The notes beneath the pieces are model-generated. The model did no database searches. It saw nothing but the letters and a program-made list of their open reading frames with translations, and was not told the origin of the DNA. A DNA stretch of 64,000 nt from Tahibacter amnicola (lineage in GTDB: Bacteria > Pseudomonadota > Gammaproteobacteria > Xanthomonadales > Rhodanobacteraceae). Of this stretch, positions 42,039-51,182 are shown one piece after another; within the stretch, counting starts at the first letter, position 1; each line of letters starts with the position of its first letter. The translations under genes and the position numbers were made by a program. The stretch is taken from contig NZ_CP104694.1 in the NCBI RefSeq assembly GCF_025398735.1, forward strand, positions 1,389,001 to 1,453,000, written 5' to 3'.

Positions 42039-43124
42039 ATGAGCCTGCAACCCAATCTCGGCATGCAGCCGACCCCGTTCGAGAACCCGATGGGTATCGA
42101 CGGTTTCGAATTCGTCGAATTTGCGGCGCCGGACGCCGCATTGCTGCACGGCCTGTTCCGCCGGCTGGGCTTTACCGCAATCGCCAAGCATAAACACAAG
42201 GCGATCACCTTGTATCGGCAGGGTGGTGTCAATTTCCTGGTGAACGAACAACCCGACTCCTTTGCGGCGGATTTCGCGAAGGCGCATGGCCCCTGTGCCT
42301 GTGGTTTTGCGATTCGCGTGACCAGGCCGGCGGAGTGGGTGGCGGACAAGGTGGTTGCCAACGGCGGTGAACGCCACGACCAGAAGCTCGACTCCCGCGC
42401 GGTGGATACGCCGGTGGTGAAGGGCATCGGCGACTGCATGCTGTACCTGGTCGACCGCTATGGCGACAAGGGCAGCATCTACGGCGATTTCGAGGCTATT
42501 GCGGGCGCTGACCAGCACCCGAAGGGCTTCGGACTCACCTTTATCGACCATCTCACGCATAATCTCTATTTCGGCAATATGCAGAAGTGGTCGGATTACT
42601 ACGAGCGGCTGTTCAACTTCCGCGAGATCCGCTATTTCGACATCAAGGGCGTCAAGACGGGCCTGGTGTCCAAGGCGATGACGGCGCCCGACGGCGTGGT
42701 CCGCATCCCGCTCAACGAATCGTCCGATCCGAAGAGTCAGATCAACGAATACCTGGATCAGTACCGTGGCGAAGGGATTCAGCATATCGCCTGCTTTACC
42801 GACAACATCTACGAGACGGTCGAGGCGATGCGCGCGGCCGGCGTGGAATTCCTGGATACGCCCGACACCTACTACGACGTGATCGACCAGCGCGTGCCGG
42901 ACCACGGCGAGGACGTGGCGCGCATGGCGCGCAACAAGATTCTCATCGACGCCGATGCGGAAACCAAGCAGCGCAAGCTGCTGCAGATCTTCACCCAGAA
43001 CGCGGTCGGCCCGATTTTCTTCGAGATCATCCAGCGCAAGGGCAACGAAGGGTTTGGCGAAGGCAATTTCCAGGCCCTGTTCGAAAGTATCGAACGCGAC
43101 CAGATGCGCCGCGGCGTGCTGTAA
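42039..43124 (+). CDS. hpd: 4-Hydroxyphenylpyruvate dioxygenase
   Basis: Non-heme Fe(II) enzyme that turns 4-hydroxyphenylpyruvate into homogentisate. The 361-residue length is typical. The iron ligands are visible as GLTFIDHLTHNL (His), GIQHIACFTDNI (His) and GPIFFEIIQRKGNEGFGEGNF (Glu). The N-terminal domain starts NPMGIDGFEFVEFAAPD. First gene of the tyrosine operon under the promoter/operator described; hmgA follows after 57 bp. Confidence 0.96.
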   Translation: MSLQPNLGMQPTPFENPMGIDGFEFVEFAAPDAALLHGLFRRLGFTAIAKHKHKAITLYRQGGVNFLVNEQPDSFAADFAKAHGPCACGFAIRVTRPAEWVADKVVANGGERHDQKLDSRAVDTPVVKGIGDCMLYLVDRYGDKGSIYGDFEAIAGADQHPKGFGLTFIDHLTHNLYFGNMQKWSDYYERLFNFREIRYFDIKGVKTGLVSKAMTAPDGVVRIPLNESSDPKSQINEYLDQYRGEGIQHIACFTDNIYETVEAMRAAGVEFLDTPDTYYDVIDQRVPDHGEDVARMARNKILIDADAETKQRKLLQIFTQNAVGPIFFEIIQRKGNEGFGEGNFQALFESIERDQMRRGVL

Positions 43125-43181
43125 GGTCGCCAGGTGGGCCCGCCGCTGGCGTGGCCGGATCGATCGATTGAGGGATACCCC

Positions 43182-44510
43182 GTGACCAAGCTCGACATTC
43201 TGCCGGACGCCTCCTTGCGCGACCGCTACCAATCTGGATTCGGCAACGAATTCGCCACCGAGGCGCTGCCCGGCGCACTGCCGGGCGGCCGCAACTCACC
43301 GCAGCGAGCGCCGTACGGGCTCTACGCCGAGCAGATCTCGGGCACGGCTTTCACCGCGCCACGCCACGCCAACCGGCGCAGCTGGCTGTATCGCATTCGT
43401 CCCGCGGCGCTGCACCGGCCGTTTGAAGTGCTGGATGGCGGCGCGTTCCACGATCGTTTCGACGAAGTGCCGCCCTCGCCGAACCAGCTGCGCTGGGACC
43501 CCCAGCCCATTCCCACCACGCCAACCGATTTCATCCAGGGCCTGTCGAGCATCGCCGGCAATGGCGGCGCGGCCGCGCAGCAGGGCATCGGCATCCATCG
43601 TTACGCCGCCAATCGTTCGATGGTGGACCGTTACTTCTACAGTGCCGACGGTGAGCTGTTGTTCGTGCCGCAGCTGGGTTCCCTGCGCCTGGCCACGGAG
43701 CTGGGCGTGCTGGACGTCCAGCCGCAGGAGATCGCGGTGATTCCGCGGGGTATCCGCTTCCGCGTGGAACTGCTGGACGATGCCGCCCGCGGTTATCTGT
43801 GCGAAAACTTCGGCGCTGCGCTGCGCCTGCCGGACCTGGGGCCGATCGGATCCAATGGCCTGGCCAATCCGCGCGATTTCCTCACGCCGGTTGCCGCCTT
43901 TGAAGACCGCGAAGGCGATTTCGAACTGATCGCGAAGTTCCAAGGGGGGCTGTGGCGGGCCGCCATCGGACATTCGCCGCTCGACGTCGTGGCGTGGCAC
44001 GGCAACCATGCGCCGTACAAGTACGACCTGCGCCTGTTCAACACGATCGGGTCGATCAGCTACGACCATCCCGATCCGTCGATCTTCACGGTGCTCACCT
44101 CGCCGTCGGATACGCCAGGTACGGCAAATCTGGATTTCGTGATTTTTCCCCCACGCTGGCTGGTGGCCGAAGACACCTTCCGTCCGCCGTGGTTCCATCG
44201 CAACATCGCCAGCGAGTTCATGGGCCTGGTGCATGGCGCCTACGATGCCAAGGCCGGCGGCTTCGTGCCGGGCGGGGCGAGCCTGCACAACTGCATGAGC
44301 GGGCATGGCCCCGATGCGGCGAGCTTCGACAAGGCCACACACGCGGACGTCACGCAGCCGGATCACATCGTTGATACCATGGCCTTCATGTTCGAAACGC
44401 GTGCGGTGATCCGACCGACGCGGCAGGCGCTGATGTCGCCGCAGTTGCAGCGTGACTACGCCGACTGCTGGCAGGGCCTGAAAAAGCACTTCAATCCGGG
44501 CGCGCGTTAA
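43182..44510 (+). CDS. hmgA: Homogentisate 1,2-dioxygenase
   Basis: Opens the aromatic ring of homogentisate to maleylacetoacetate. The product is 442 residues. Start is GTG 43182 (GAGGG seven bases upstream). Family features: [78 protein letters not shown], and iron-ligand region [20 protein letters not shown] plus [20 protein letters not shown]. The frame is open further upstream but the family N-terminus begins here. Confidence 0.96.
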   Translation: MTKLDILPDASLRDRYQSGFGNEFATEALPGALPGGRNSPQRAPYGLYAEQISGTAFTAPRHANRRSWLYRIRPAALHRPFEVLDGGAFHDRFDEVPPSPNQLRWDPQPIPTTPTDFIQGLSSIAGNGGAAAQQGIGIHRYAANRSMVDRYFYSADGELLFVPQLGSLRLATELGVLDVQPQEIAVIPRGIRFRVELLDDAARGYLCENFGAALRLPDLGPIGSNGLANPRDFLTPVAAFEDREGDFELIAKFQGGLWRAAIGHSPLDVVAWHGNHAPYKYDLRLFNTIGSISYDHPDPSIFTVLTSPSDTPGTANLDFVIFPPRWLVAEDTFRPPWFHRNIASEFMGLVHGAYDAKAGGFVPGGASLHNCMSGHGPDAASFDKATHADVTQPDHIVDTMAFMFETRAVIRPTRQALMSPQLQRDYADCWQGLKKHFNPGAR

Positions 44511-44589
44511 CGCGGCGCCAAAGGCGCGTAGCCCGGCGGACGATCGCCGCCGGGTGGGTGCCGCTGCACGCATCACAACGGAGAACTGC

Positions 44590-45630
44590 ATGAAATTGGC
44601 AACGCTCAAGCAAGGTGGCCGCGACGGAACGCTGATCGTGGTGAGTCGTGACCTGTCGCACGCGATGGTGGCAACCGGTATTGCCATGACCCTTCAGCAG
44701 GCGCTGGAAGACTGGAGTGTCGTCGCACCACGCCTGAACGCCTTGTATGAGCAGCTCAATACTGCGGTTGAAGCGATCCATGCCGGCAGCGACGATCCGG
44801 TTCGCGTGGGCGGCACCACCGACTATGCAGCGGGGGTCTTTGCCGTCGACTTCGCGCAATTGGCCGCGCCGTTGCCGCGCGCCTACGAGTTTGTCGACGG
44901 CAGTGCCTACCTGCCGCATGTCGAACGCGTGCGGCGCGCGCGTAACGCCGAAGTGCCGGCATCGTTCTATGTCGATCCGCTGATGTACCAGGCCACCAGT
45001 GCCGGCTTCTACGGCCCCCGCGATCCGGTCATCGTGCCCAGTGAAGACTACGGCATTGACCTGGAAGCCGAAATCGTCGTCATCACCGACGATGTTCCCA
45101 TGGCTGTCACGCCGGCCCAGGCTGCCGAGCACATTCAGCTGGTCGGACTGGTCAACGACGTCAGCCTGCGCAACCTGATTCCCGATGAGCTGGCCAAGGG
45201 CTTCGGCTTTTTGCAATCCAAGCCGCGCTCGGCCCTGTCCCCGGTGTTCGTCACGCCGGACGAGCTGGGCGACGCCTGGGCCGACAGCAAGCTGAGCCTG
45301 CCACTGGTGACGCACAAGAACGGCGAATGGATGGGCGCGCCGGAAGCCGGCGTCGACATGCAGTTCAATTTCGCCCAGCTGATCGCGCATGCGGCCAGGA
45401 CGCGTCCACTCAGTGCCGGCACGATCGTGGGGTCGGGCACGATCGCCAATCAGGACACCTCGACCGGGGCCTCCTGCCTGGCGGAGCAGCGCGTCGTCGA
45501 GACCCTGCGGGACGGCAAGCCCAGCACCCCTTTCATGCGCTTTGGCGACGTGATCCGCATCGAGATGTTCGATCGCCAGGGGCGGTCCATCTTCGGTGCT
45601 ATCGAACAGAAGATGACGCCGCTGGGCTGA
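44590..45630 (+). CDS. Fumarylacetoacetate hydrolase
   Basis: Last hydrolytic step of tyrosine breakdown, splitting fumarylacetoacetate to fumarate and acetoacetate. A 346-residue protein of the FAH family: an N-terminal domain, then YGPRDPVIVPSEDYGIDLEA (metal Glu ligands), EIVVITDDVPMAVTP, GLVNDVSLRNLIPDELAKGF, and GTIVGSGTIANQDTSTGASC. This resembles the bacterial FAH-like form placed in tyrosine operons. Gap of 79 bp to hmgA, with GGAG before ATG. Confidence 0.92.
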   Translation: MKLATLKQGGRDGTLIVVSRDLSHAMVATGIAMTLQQALEDWSVVAPRLNALYEQLNTAVEAIHAGSDDPVRVGGTTDYAAGVFAVDFAQLAAPLPRAYEFVDGSAYLPHVERVRRARNAEVPASFYVDPLMYQATSAGFYGPRDPVIVPSEDYGIDLEAEIVVITDDVPMAVTPAQAAEHIQLVGLVNDVSLRNLIPDELAKGFGFLQSKPRSALSPVFVTPDELGDAWADSKLSLPLVTHKNGEWMGAPEAGVDMQFNFAQLIAHAARTRPLSAGTIVGSGTIANQDTSTGASCLAEQRVVETLRDGKPSTPFMRFGDVIRIEMFDRQGRSIFGAIEQKMTPLG

Positions 45631-45766
45631 TCCGGCCCGGCCAGCGATGTGGGGCGTTCCGGCGCTGCCGGTGATGGCACCGGTGCTTGGCGTGCCGGTG
45701 TCGCTGCGGTAGATTTCCAACGCCGGCGCAAGCTTGCCCGGCGGCGGGTCACAGGGAGACAGGACG

Positions 45767-46435
45767 ATGTCGGCCGAAGGCTTGCGGCTCTACAGCTACT
45801 GGCGATCCAGTGCTGCCTATCGGGTGCGTATCGCCCTCAACCTCAAGGGGCTGGCGCACGAGATCATCCCCGTGAACCTCGCCGCTGATGGTGGTGAACA
45901 GCACAGCGCCGAGTACCACGCGGTCAATCCGCAGGAGCTGGTGCCGGTACTGCGCGACGGCGGCCGCATCATCCGCCAGTCCATGGCGATCATCGAATAC
46001 CTGGACGAAACCTACGACGGCGAGCTGAAGCTCCTGCCGACACCGGCGCGGGACCGGGCCCGTGTCCGTGGCCTGGCCCAGCTCATCTGCTGCGATATCC
46101 ACCCGATCAACAACCTGCGCGTGCTCCAGTATCTGGAGCGCGAATTCAACACCCCGCAGGTCGAGCGGGAGCGCTGGGTGCGCCACTGGATCGCCGAAGG
46201 GTTCCGCGCGTTCGAGGCCCTGCTGACGGAAAATCCGGCCACCGGACTCTTCTGCGAAGGCGACGATCCCAGCCTGGCGGACGTCTGTCTCGTTCCACAG
46301 GTATACAACGCGCGTCGCTGGGGGCTGGATCTGGACGCCTTCCCCACCATCCAGCGCATTGATGCCGAGTGCCTGAAGCAGTCGGCGTTCGAACTGGCCC
46401 GGCCGGAAAACCAGCCGGACGCGCCAAAGAGCTGA
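45767..46435 (+). CDS. maiA: Maleylacetoacetate isomerase
   Basis: Glutathione-dependent zeta-class GST that isomerises maleylacetoacetate to fumarylacetoacetate. The 222-residue length is normal. The N-terminal thioredoxin-like domain contains LYSYWRSSAAYRVRIALNLK (the SSxxxRVRIAL signature), NPQELVPVLRDGGRIIRQSM and AIIEYLDETY; the helical domain has IHPINNLRVLQYL. It ends the operon, whose order is hpd, hmgA, fah, maiA. A GC hairpin follows. Confidence 0.95.
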   Translation: MSAEGLRLYSYWRSSAAYRVRIALNLKGLAHEIIPVNLAADGGEQHSAEYHAVNPQELVPVLRDGGRIIRQSMAIIEYLDETYDGELKLLPTPARDRARVRGLAQLICCDIHPINNLRVLQYLEREFNTPQVERERWVRHWIAEGFRAFEALLTENPATGLFCEGDDPSLADVCLVPQVYNARRWGLDLDAFPTIQRIDAECLKQSAFELARPENQPDAPKS

Positions 46436-46514
46436 ATCACCGGCAGGGCGCCGCACTTTGCGACGGCGATCGGCCGCAGTCCGGCCGGTGGATCGTCCTG
46501 CGCGGCGCGCGGCG

Positions 46515-46536
46515 CCGACCCCGCGTACGGGGTCGG
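46515..46536. terminator. Hairpin between maiA and pilU
   Basis: CCGACCCCG / CGGGGTCGG, nine perfect pairs with loop CGTA, lying between convergent stops and likely ending the tyrosine operon. Confidence 0.6.
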
Positions 46537-46572
46537 ATTGTCGACAGTGTTCCGGCGGCTACGACAAGAATG

Positions 46573-47685
46573 TCAAAAAGCCGACATGTTGAAGGGGTCG
46601 TGTTCGGCGGCCGGATTGTCGCCGCCGCCTTCGGCGAGGCGGATCTTGAGCGCCAGGCCGTCGCGCGAATCGGCTTTCGCCAGCGCTTCCTCGAGCTCGA
46701 CCTTGCCTTCCTTGTAGAGCCGGTACAGTGCCTGGTCGAACGTCTGCATGCCTTCCTGCAGGCTTCGATCCATCGCCTCCTTGATTTCGTGAACCTGGCC
46801 GCGGCGCATGAGGTCGCGGATGTGCGGCGTGTTGATCAGGATCTCCACCGCGGGCACGCGGCGGCCGTCCTTGCCGATGACCAGGCGCTGCGAAATCACC
46901 GCCTTGAGGTTCAGCGCCAGGTTCATCAGGATGTTCTTGTGCGCGGACTCCGGGAAGAAGTTCAGGATGCGCTCGATGGTCTGGTCGGCGTTGTTGGAGT
47001 GGAGCGTCGCCAGGCACAGGTGGCCTGTCTCGGAGAAGGCGATCGCCGCTTCCATGGTTTCCACGTCACGGATCTCGCCGATCATGATGACGTCCGGCGC
47101 TTCGCGCATCGCGTTCTTGAGCGCTTCGTGGTAGCTGTGGGTGTCAAGGCCCACTTCGCGCTGATTGACGATGGATTTCTTGTGCCGGTGCAGGTATTCG
47201 ATCGGGTCTTCAATGGTGAGGATATGACCCGAGCGGCTGGCATTGCGGTGATCGATCATGGCCGCCAGCGTGGTGGACTTGCCCGAGCCCGTCGCGCCGA
47301 CCACGAGGATCAGGCCACGCGGCTCCATGATGATGTCCTTGAAGATCTGCGGCAGCTTCAGGGCGTCGACCGTGGGGATCTCGCTCTTGATCGCGCGGAT
47401 CACCATGCCGATTTCGCCGCGCTGCTTGAACACGTTGATGCGGAAGCGGCCGGCGTCCTTGACGGCAATGGCCATGTTCAGCTCCAGGTCGCGCTCGAAC
47501 TGCGGCACCTGGCCTTCGTCCATCAGCGAATAGGCGATCTTTTTCACCATGCCGCCGGGAAGGCCGGTATTGCCCAGCGGGTAGAGTTTGCCCTCGACCT
47601 TGATGTTCACGGGAGCGCCGGTCGTCAGGAACATGTCCGACGCGCCCTTTTCGGTCATGAGCTTGAGGAAATAGCCGATATCCAT
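46573..47685 (-). CDS. pilU: Twitching motility ATPase PilU
   Basis: Hexameric retraction ATPase of type IV pili that works with PilT. The 370-residue product fits PilU. It has the N-terminal domain start YFLKLMTEKGASDMFLTTGA, Walker A GATGSGKSTTLAAMIDH, Asp box ILTIEDPIEYLHRHKKS, Walker B APDVIMIGEIRDVETM and His box HLCLATLHSNNADQTIERIL. The C-terminal region is longer than in PilT and ends NPAAEHDPFNMSAF. pilT is not adjacent on either side, unlike the usual pilT-pilU pair. ATG 47685 faces a divergent envelope gene pair. Confidence 0.94.
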   Translation of the reverse strand: MDIGYFLKLMTEKGASDMFLTTGAPVNIKVEGKLYPLGNTGLPGGMVKKIAYSLMDEGQVPQFERDLELNMAIAVKDAGRFRINVFKQRGEIGMVIRAIKSEIPTVDALKLPQIFKDIIMEPRGLILVVGATGSGKSTTLAAMIDHRNASRSGHILTIEDPIEYLHRHKKSIVNQREVGLDTHSYHEALKNAMREAPDVIMIGEIRDVETMEAAIAFSETGHLCLATLHSNNADQTIERILNFFPESAHKNILMNLALNLKAVISQRLVIGKDGRRVPAVEILINTPHIRDLMRRGQVHEIKEAMDRSLQEGMQTFDQALYRLYKEGKVELEEALAKADSRDGLALKIRLAEGGGDNPAAEHDPFNMSAF

Positions 47686-47823
47686 GCTCGCCTCGCTGCG
47701 AGATGCGTGACGGCTTGGCGCCGTCGGTTTTCTAGGAATGCGTTTTGCCGTAGCAGGCGAATCGTCGTTGCAACGTTCATGCCCGCTTCCGACAATAGCG
47801 GCGCATACCCACCCTGTGATGCG

Positions 47824-48216
47824 ATGGAAGTTATGACACCAACCCGAGCAAAAATCCACGTACTCGCGCTGGTTTTGACGATTCCATCCACGCTTGCGTC
47901 TGCCCGTGGACCGGCTGCGGTGACCGAGATCACACTCGCTGCGCAGGCCCTGGAAATCGCCACAGAAGCCGGTGCCGCCACATATGCGCCTTTGGAACTT
48001 CGTTACGCGGCCGAACAGTTGGAGCAGGCACGCCAGGCGCTGGGGCGCGACGACGAAAAGCAGGCCCGGCAGCTGCTGGAGGAATCGGCCGTCAATAGCG
48101 ACCTGGCGCTGGCCAAGTCGCGCCTGGGCAGAACGCGCGAGGCGGTGCAGGCCAAGCTGGTGGAAGTGACGCGATTGCGTAGCGAGCTCGGGCTGCCGGC
48201 GGAGCCCGCGCAATGA
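47824..48216 (+). CDS. Exported DUF4398-like protein
   Basis: A small protein of about 130 residues (or 127 if ATG 47833 is used). A signal peptide (AKIHVLALVLTIPSTLASAR) precedes a helical DUF4398-type region: ALEIATEAGAATYAPLELRY and LEQARQALGRDDEKQARQLL. DUF4398 proteins commonly accompany OmpA-like lipoproteins, as here: the next start overlaps its stop by ATGA. Role in the periplasm unknown. Unlike many relatives, no lipobox Cys is visible. Confidence 0.8.
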   Translation: MEVMTPTRAKIHVLALVLTIPSTLASARGPAAVTEITLAAQALEIATEAGAATYAPLELRYAAEQLEQARQALGRDDEKQARQLLEESAVNSDLALAKSRLGRTREAVQAKLVEVTRLRSELGLPAEPAQ

Positions 48217-49141
48217 CGGCGACCCGGCCATACCTGGCTCGTCTTGCACGGCGCCTGTGGCGCTGCGGTGCCGTGGCCAGCGTCATCCTGGCGGTGGCCT
48301 GCGGCTCGGCGCCGCGGCGCGACCTGGAATTCGATCGCCTCCATGCCAGTCTCACCGCGCTATCCGCCGATGCGTCGCTGGGGCGTTACGCCCTGGCCGA
48401 GCGTACGCTGGCAGAGGCCGCCGTGCGCCGCCTCGACGCCAGTCACATCAATGCCGAAGACCACGCCCACCTGGCCTACCTGGCCGAGCGGCGCGTGGAT
48501 GTGGCCTATATCGCGGCGCAGACCGCGCGCGAGGCCGAGCGGCTGGCCGCCCTGGAGCGCGAATACAGCCAGATGCTGCTGGAAGCCAGCCGCCGCGAGA
48601 CGGCCGCCGTGCGCGCCGAGCTGGACCGGCAGCGCCGGCTCGAGCTGGAGCGCGCCGAGGAAGCCTCGCGCCAGCCGCCGCCAGCCGCGCCGTCTGCACC
48701 GGCGTCGGCCGCACCCCTGACGGCCGCATCGCCCAGTCTTGACCCCGACCTCCTGCGCCGGCTGACGACGCTGACACCGCAGTCGACGCCAGGCGGCCTC
48801 CAGTTCACGCTGGAAGATCTCGTCTTCGATCCGGGTACGGCCATCCTGCGCCCCGAGGCCGCTGCCGGCATCGGGCGGATCTACGAGCAGCTGGCGCGCT
48901 CCACAGGAGCGGTGCGCATCGAAGGCTTCACCGACGCCAGCGGCACGGCCGATGCCAACCTGCTCCTTTCCCAGCGGCGGGCAGAGGCGGTCCGCGCCGC
49001 CCTGGTGGCGCTGGGGCTGTCGCCGGGCCGCGTCTCAGTGTTCGGCCGGGGGAGGAATCGCCGGTCGCATCCAACGACGATGCCACCGGGCGTGCGCTCA
49101 ACCGGCGTGTCGTGGTCACCCTCTCCGAGCCGGTCGAATAG
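48213..49141 (+). CDS. OmpA-family envelope lipoprotein (frameshifted)
   Basis: An exported protein with a lipobox-like end of the signal (VASVILAVACGS). Residues about 35-130 are helical with a coiled-coil-like Arg/Glu/Ala region, then a Pro/Ala linker and an OmpA C-terminal domain: FTLEDLVFDPGTAILRPEAA and IEGFTDASGTADANLLLSQR (peptidoglycan-binding TDxxG-type motif). The frame breaks in GGGGG at 49048-49052; adding one G restores VFGRGEESPVASNDDATGRA and a normal ending VVVTLSEPVE with stop TAG at 49139-49141, for about 309 residues. Likely links outer membrane and peptidoglycan. Confidence 0.85.
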
Positions 49142-49445
49142 ACCATTTTGCAATCGTAACCAATTGACACAAAAGGCGATTCGCGCCTGGTTTGCGTAGG
49201 TGCCGGCATTGGAGTAGGGTCGGGGTGCAGTCGCCGTCAAGACGGGGATTGCCCAAAAAAATATGCAGACCCGCGCATCGCACACGTCCGAGGAAGCAGC
49301 CCCGCCACACACGTCGCGGCGGGCATGGACGCTTGATGCCGCCAGAGTCGCTTCACTCAGGTTCCCGCAAGTATCTCGACCACCGGCGCCAGGAAGGCGG
49401 ACGGTGGCGTTTGCTTGTGTCCGATAACGCAGAGGAGAACGGCTG
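49142..49445. other. Intergenic region before ydcH-like gene
   Basis: About 300 bp. A TTGACA at about 49164 could be a -35 element, but no good -10 follows at the right distance. No gene or RNA recognised. Confidence 0.35.
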
Positions 49446-49670
49446 ATGTTCGAGAATCACCAGAAATCCGAGATCGACGCACTGCTGAAGACGAATACCG
49501 AATTCCGCAGCTTGTACCAGCGCCACCAGGAACTGGACAGCAAGCTGAGGGACGCCGATCTCGGGGTTTTGCCGATGGACGACACCACGCTTCATTCGCT
49601 CAAGAAAGAAAAGCTCCGCGCCAAGGATCGCCTGGTCCTCATGTGGGAACGCAGGAACGCCGCGCACTGA
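49446..49670 (+). CDS. YdcH family (DUF465) protein
   Basis: A 74-residue helical protein: MFENHQKSEIDALLKTNTEF, FRSLYQRHQELDSKLRDADL and TTLHSLKKEKLRAKDRLVLM. This is the DUF465/YdcH pattern (two helices forming a hairpin, with the KKEKLRxKD motif). Function unknown; widespread in proteobacteria. GGAGAAC upstream of ATG 49446 supports the start. Followed by two hairpins before cbs. Confidence 0.88.
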   Translation: MFENHQKSEIDALLKTNTEFRSLYQRHQELDSKLRDADLGVLPMDDTTLHSLKKEKLRAKDRLVLMWERRNAAH

Positions 49671-49683
49671 CGGATTCTCGCCG

Positions 49684-49708
49684 GACGGCCCGCCGATCGC
49701 GGGCCGTC
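49684..49708. terminator. Hairpin after ydcH-like gene
   Basis: GACGGCCCGC / GCGGGCCGTC, ten perfect pairs with loop CGATC, 14 bp after the stop. Probable terminator. Confidence 0.65.
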
Positions 49709-49744
49709 GGGCCCTCGGTTATCATCCCGCCCCCTGAATCGAAA

Positions 49745-49768
49745 CACGCCCGGCCCGTGCCGGGCGTG
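49745..49768. promoter_or_regulatory. Second hairpin just upstream of cbs ribosome-binding site
   Basis: CACGCCCGGC / GCCGGGCGTG, ten perfect pairs with loop CCGT, ending only four bases before GGGAG and 14 bases before ATG 49783. It could modulate translation of cbs or be part of a double terminator. Confidence 0.4.
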
Positions 49769-49782
49769 CTGGCGGGAGCCAC

Positions 49783-51153
49783 ATGACCATCCATCAAAGC
49801 GTGCTGGAACTCATCGGACGTACCCCGATGGTGAAAGCGCAGAACCTCGATACCGGTTGCTGCGAACTGTTTCTCAAGCTGGAAAGCATGAACCCGGGCG
49901 GGTCCATCAAGGACCGCATCGGCCTTTCGATGATCGAGGCCGCCGAGCGCGAAGGGCGCATCAAGCCGGGAGACACCCTGGTCGAAGGCACCGCCGGCAA
50001 CACCGGCATCGGCCTGGCGCTGGTGGCGCAGCAGAAGGGCTACCGGCTGGTCCTGGTGGTTCCCGACAAGATGAGCCGCGAGAAGATCTTCAACCTCAAG
50101 GCGATGGGCGCCGAGGTGATCCTGACCCGCTCGGACGTTGCCAAGGGCCACCCCCAGTACTACCAGGACATGGCCGAGCGCCTGGCGAAAGAGACCCCCG
50201 GCGCGTACTTCATCAACCAGTTCGGCAATCCGAACAACCCGCTCGCCCACGAAACCACGACCGGCCCCGAAATCATCGAACAGATGGATGGCCGCCTCGA
50301 CGCCATCGTGTTCGGCTGCGGCTCGTCCGGCACCATGACGGGGCTTTCGCGCTACTTCGCCAGCGCGGCGCCGAACGTCGAGTTCATCCTGGCCGACCCG
50401 GTCGGCTCCATCCTCACCCAGTACATCAACGAAGGTACGCTTTCGACCAAGAGCGCCTCGTGGCTGGTGGAGGGGATCGGCGAAGACTTCCTCCCGCCGA
50501 TCAGCGACTTCACCCGGGTCAAGAAGGCCTACGGCATCAGCGACAAGGAGAGCTTCCTCACCGGTCGCGATGTGCTCCGGAAGGAAGGCATCCTGGTCGG
50601 CTCCTCCAGCGGCACCCTGATCGCCGCGGCGCTGCGCTATTGCCGCGAGCAGACCACGCCCAAGCGCGTGGTGGTGTTTGTCTGCGACACCGGCAACAAG
50701 TACCTGTCGAAGATGTACAACGACTACTGGATGCTCGACAACGGCTTCCTGGAGCGGGAACAGCGCGGCGACCTGCGAGACCTGATCATGCGGCCCTATT
50801 CCCAGCACGATACCGTCGTGATCGGGCCGAATGATCCGCTCACCATGGCCTACCAGCGCATGAAGTTGTACGAGATTTCGCAGTTGCCGGTCATGGATGG
50901 TGAGAAAATCGTCGGGATCGTCGACGAATCGGACGTGCTGATGCACGTGCACGCCGATGAAAGCCGTTTCCGCGATCCCGTTTCCACGGCCATGGTTTCC
51001 AAGCTGGATGTGCTCGACGTCCACGCACCGATCGAATCCCTGTTGCCGGTTTTCGACCGTGGCCACGTTGCCATCGTGATGGACGGGGAGAAATTCCTCG
51101 GGCTGATCACGCGGATCGACCTGCTGAATTATCTGCGGCGGCGCGTGCAGTGA
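49783..51153 (+). CDS. cbs: Cystathionine beta-synthase with CBS domains
   Basis: PLP enzyme that joins homocysteine and serine to cystathionine (reverse transsulfuration). The 456-residue protein has the catalytic core with HQSVLELIGRTPMVKAQNL, the PLP Lys in SMNPGGSIKDRIGLSMI, GTAGNTGIGLALVAQQKGY and a GCGSSGTMTGLS phosphate loop, followed by two C-terminal CBS modules (about 340-455; YEISQLPVMDGEKIVGIVDE and VLDVHAPIESLLPVF) that could bind an adenosyl ligand. There is no N-terminal heme domain. It is coupled by overlap to the PhyH gene and then metB. Confidence 0.94.
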   Translation: MTIHQSVLELIGRTPMVKAQNLDTGCCELFLKLESMNPGGSIKDRIGLSMIEAAEREGRIKPGDTLVEGTAGNTGIGLALVAQQKGYRLVLVVPDKMSREKIFNLKAMGAEVILTRSDVAKGHPQYYQDMAERLAKETPGAYFINQFGNPNNPLAHETTTGPEIIEQMDGRLDAIVFGCGSSGTMTGLSRYFASAAPNVEFILADPVGSILTQYINEGTLSTKSASWLVEGIGEDFLPPISDFTRVKKAYGISDKESFLTGRDVLRKEGILVGSSSGTLIAAALRYCREQTTPKRVVVFVCDTGNKYLSKMYNDYWMLDNGFLEREQRGDLRDLIMRPYSQHDTVVIGPNDPLTMAYQRMKLYEISQLPVMDGEKIVGIVDESDVLMHVHADESRFRDPVSTAMVSKLDVLDVHAPIESLLPVFDRGHVAIVMDGEKFLGLITRIDLLNYLRRRVQ

Positions 51154-51182
51154 CGCCTGCCATTTCCACCTCGGAGGAACCC

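Noticed and set aside
49671-49782. SAM or other sulfur riboswitch upstream of cbs
   Set aside because: The gap is only about 110 bp and consists mainly of two simple hairpins; no riboswitch core sequence was seen.
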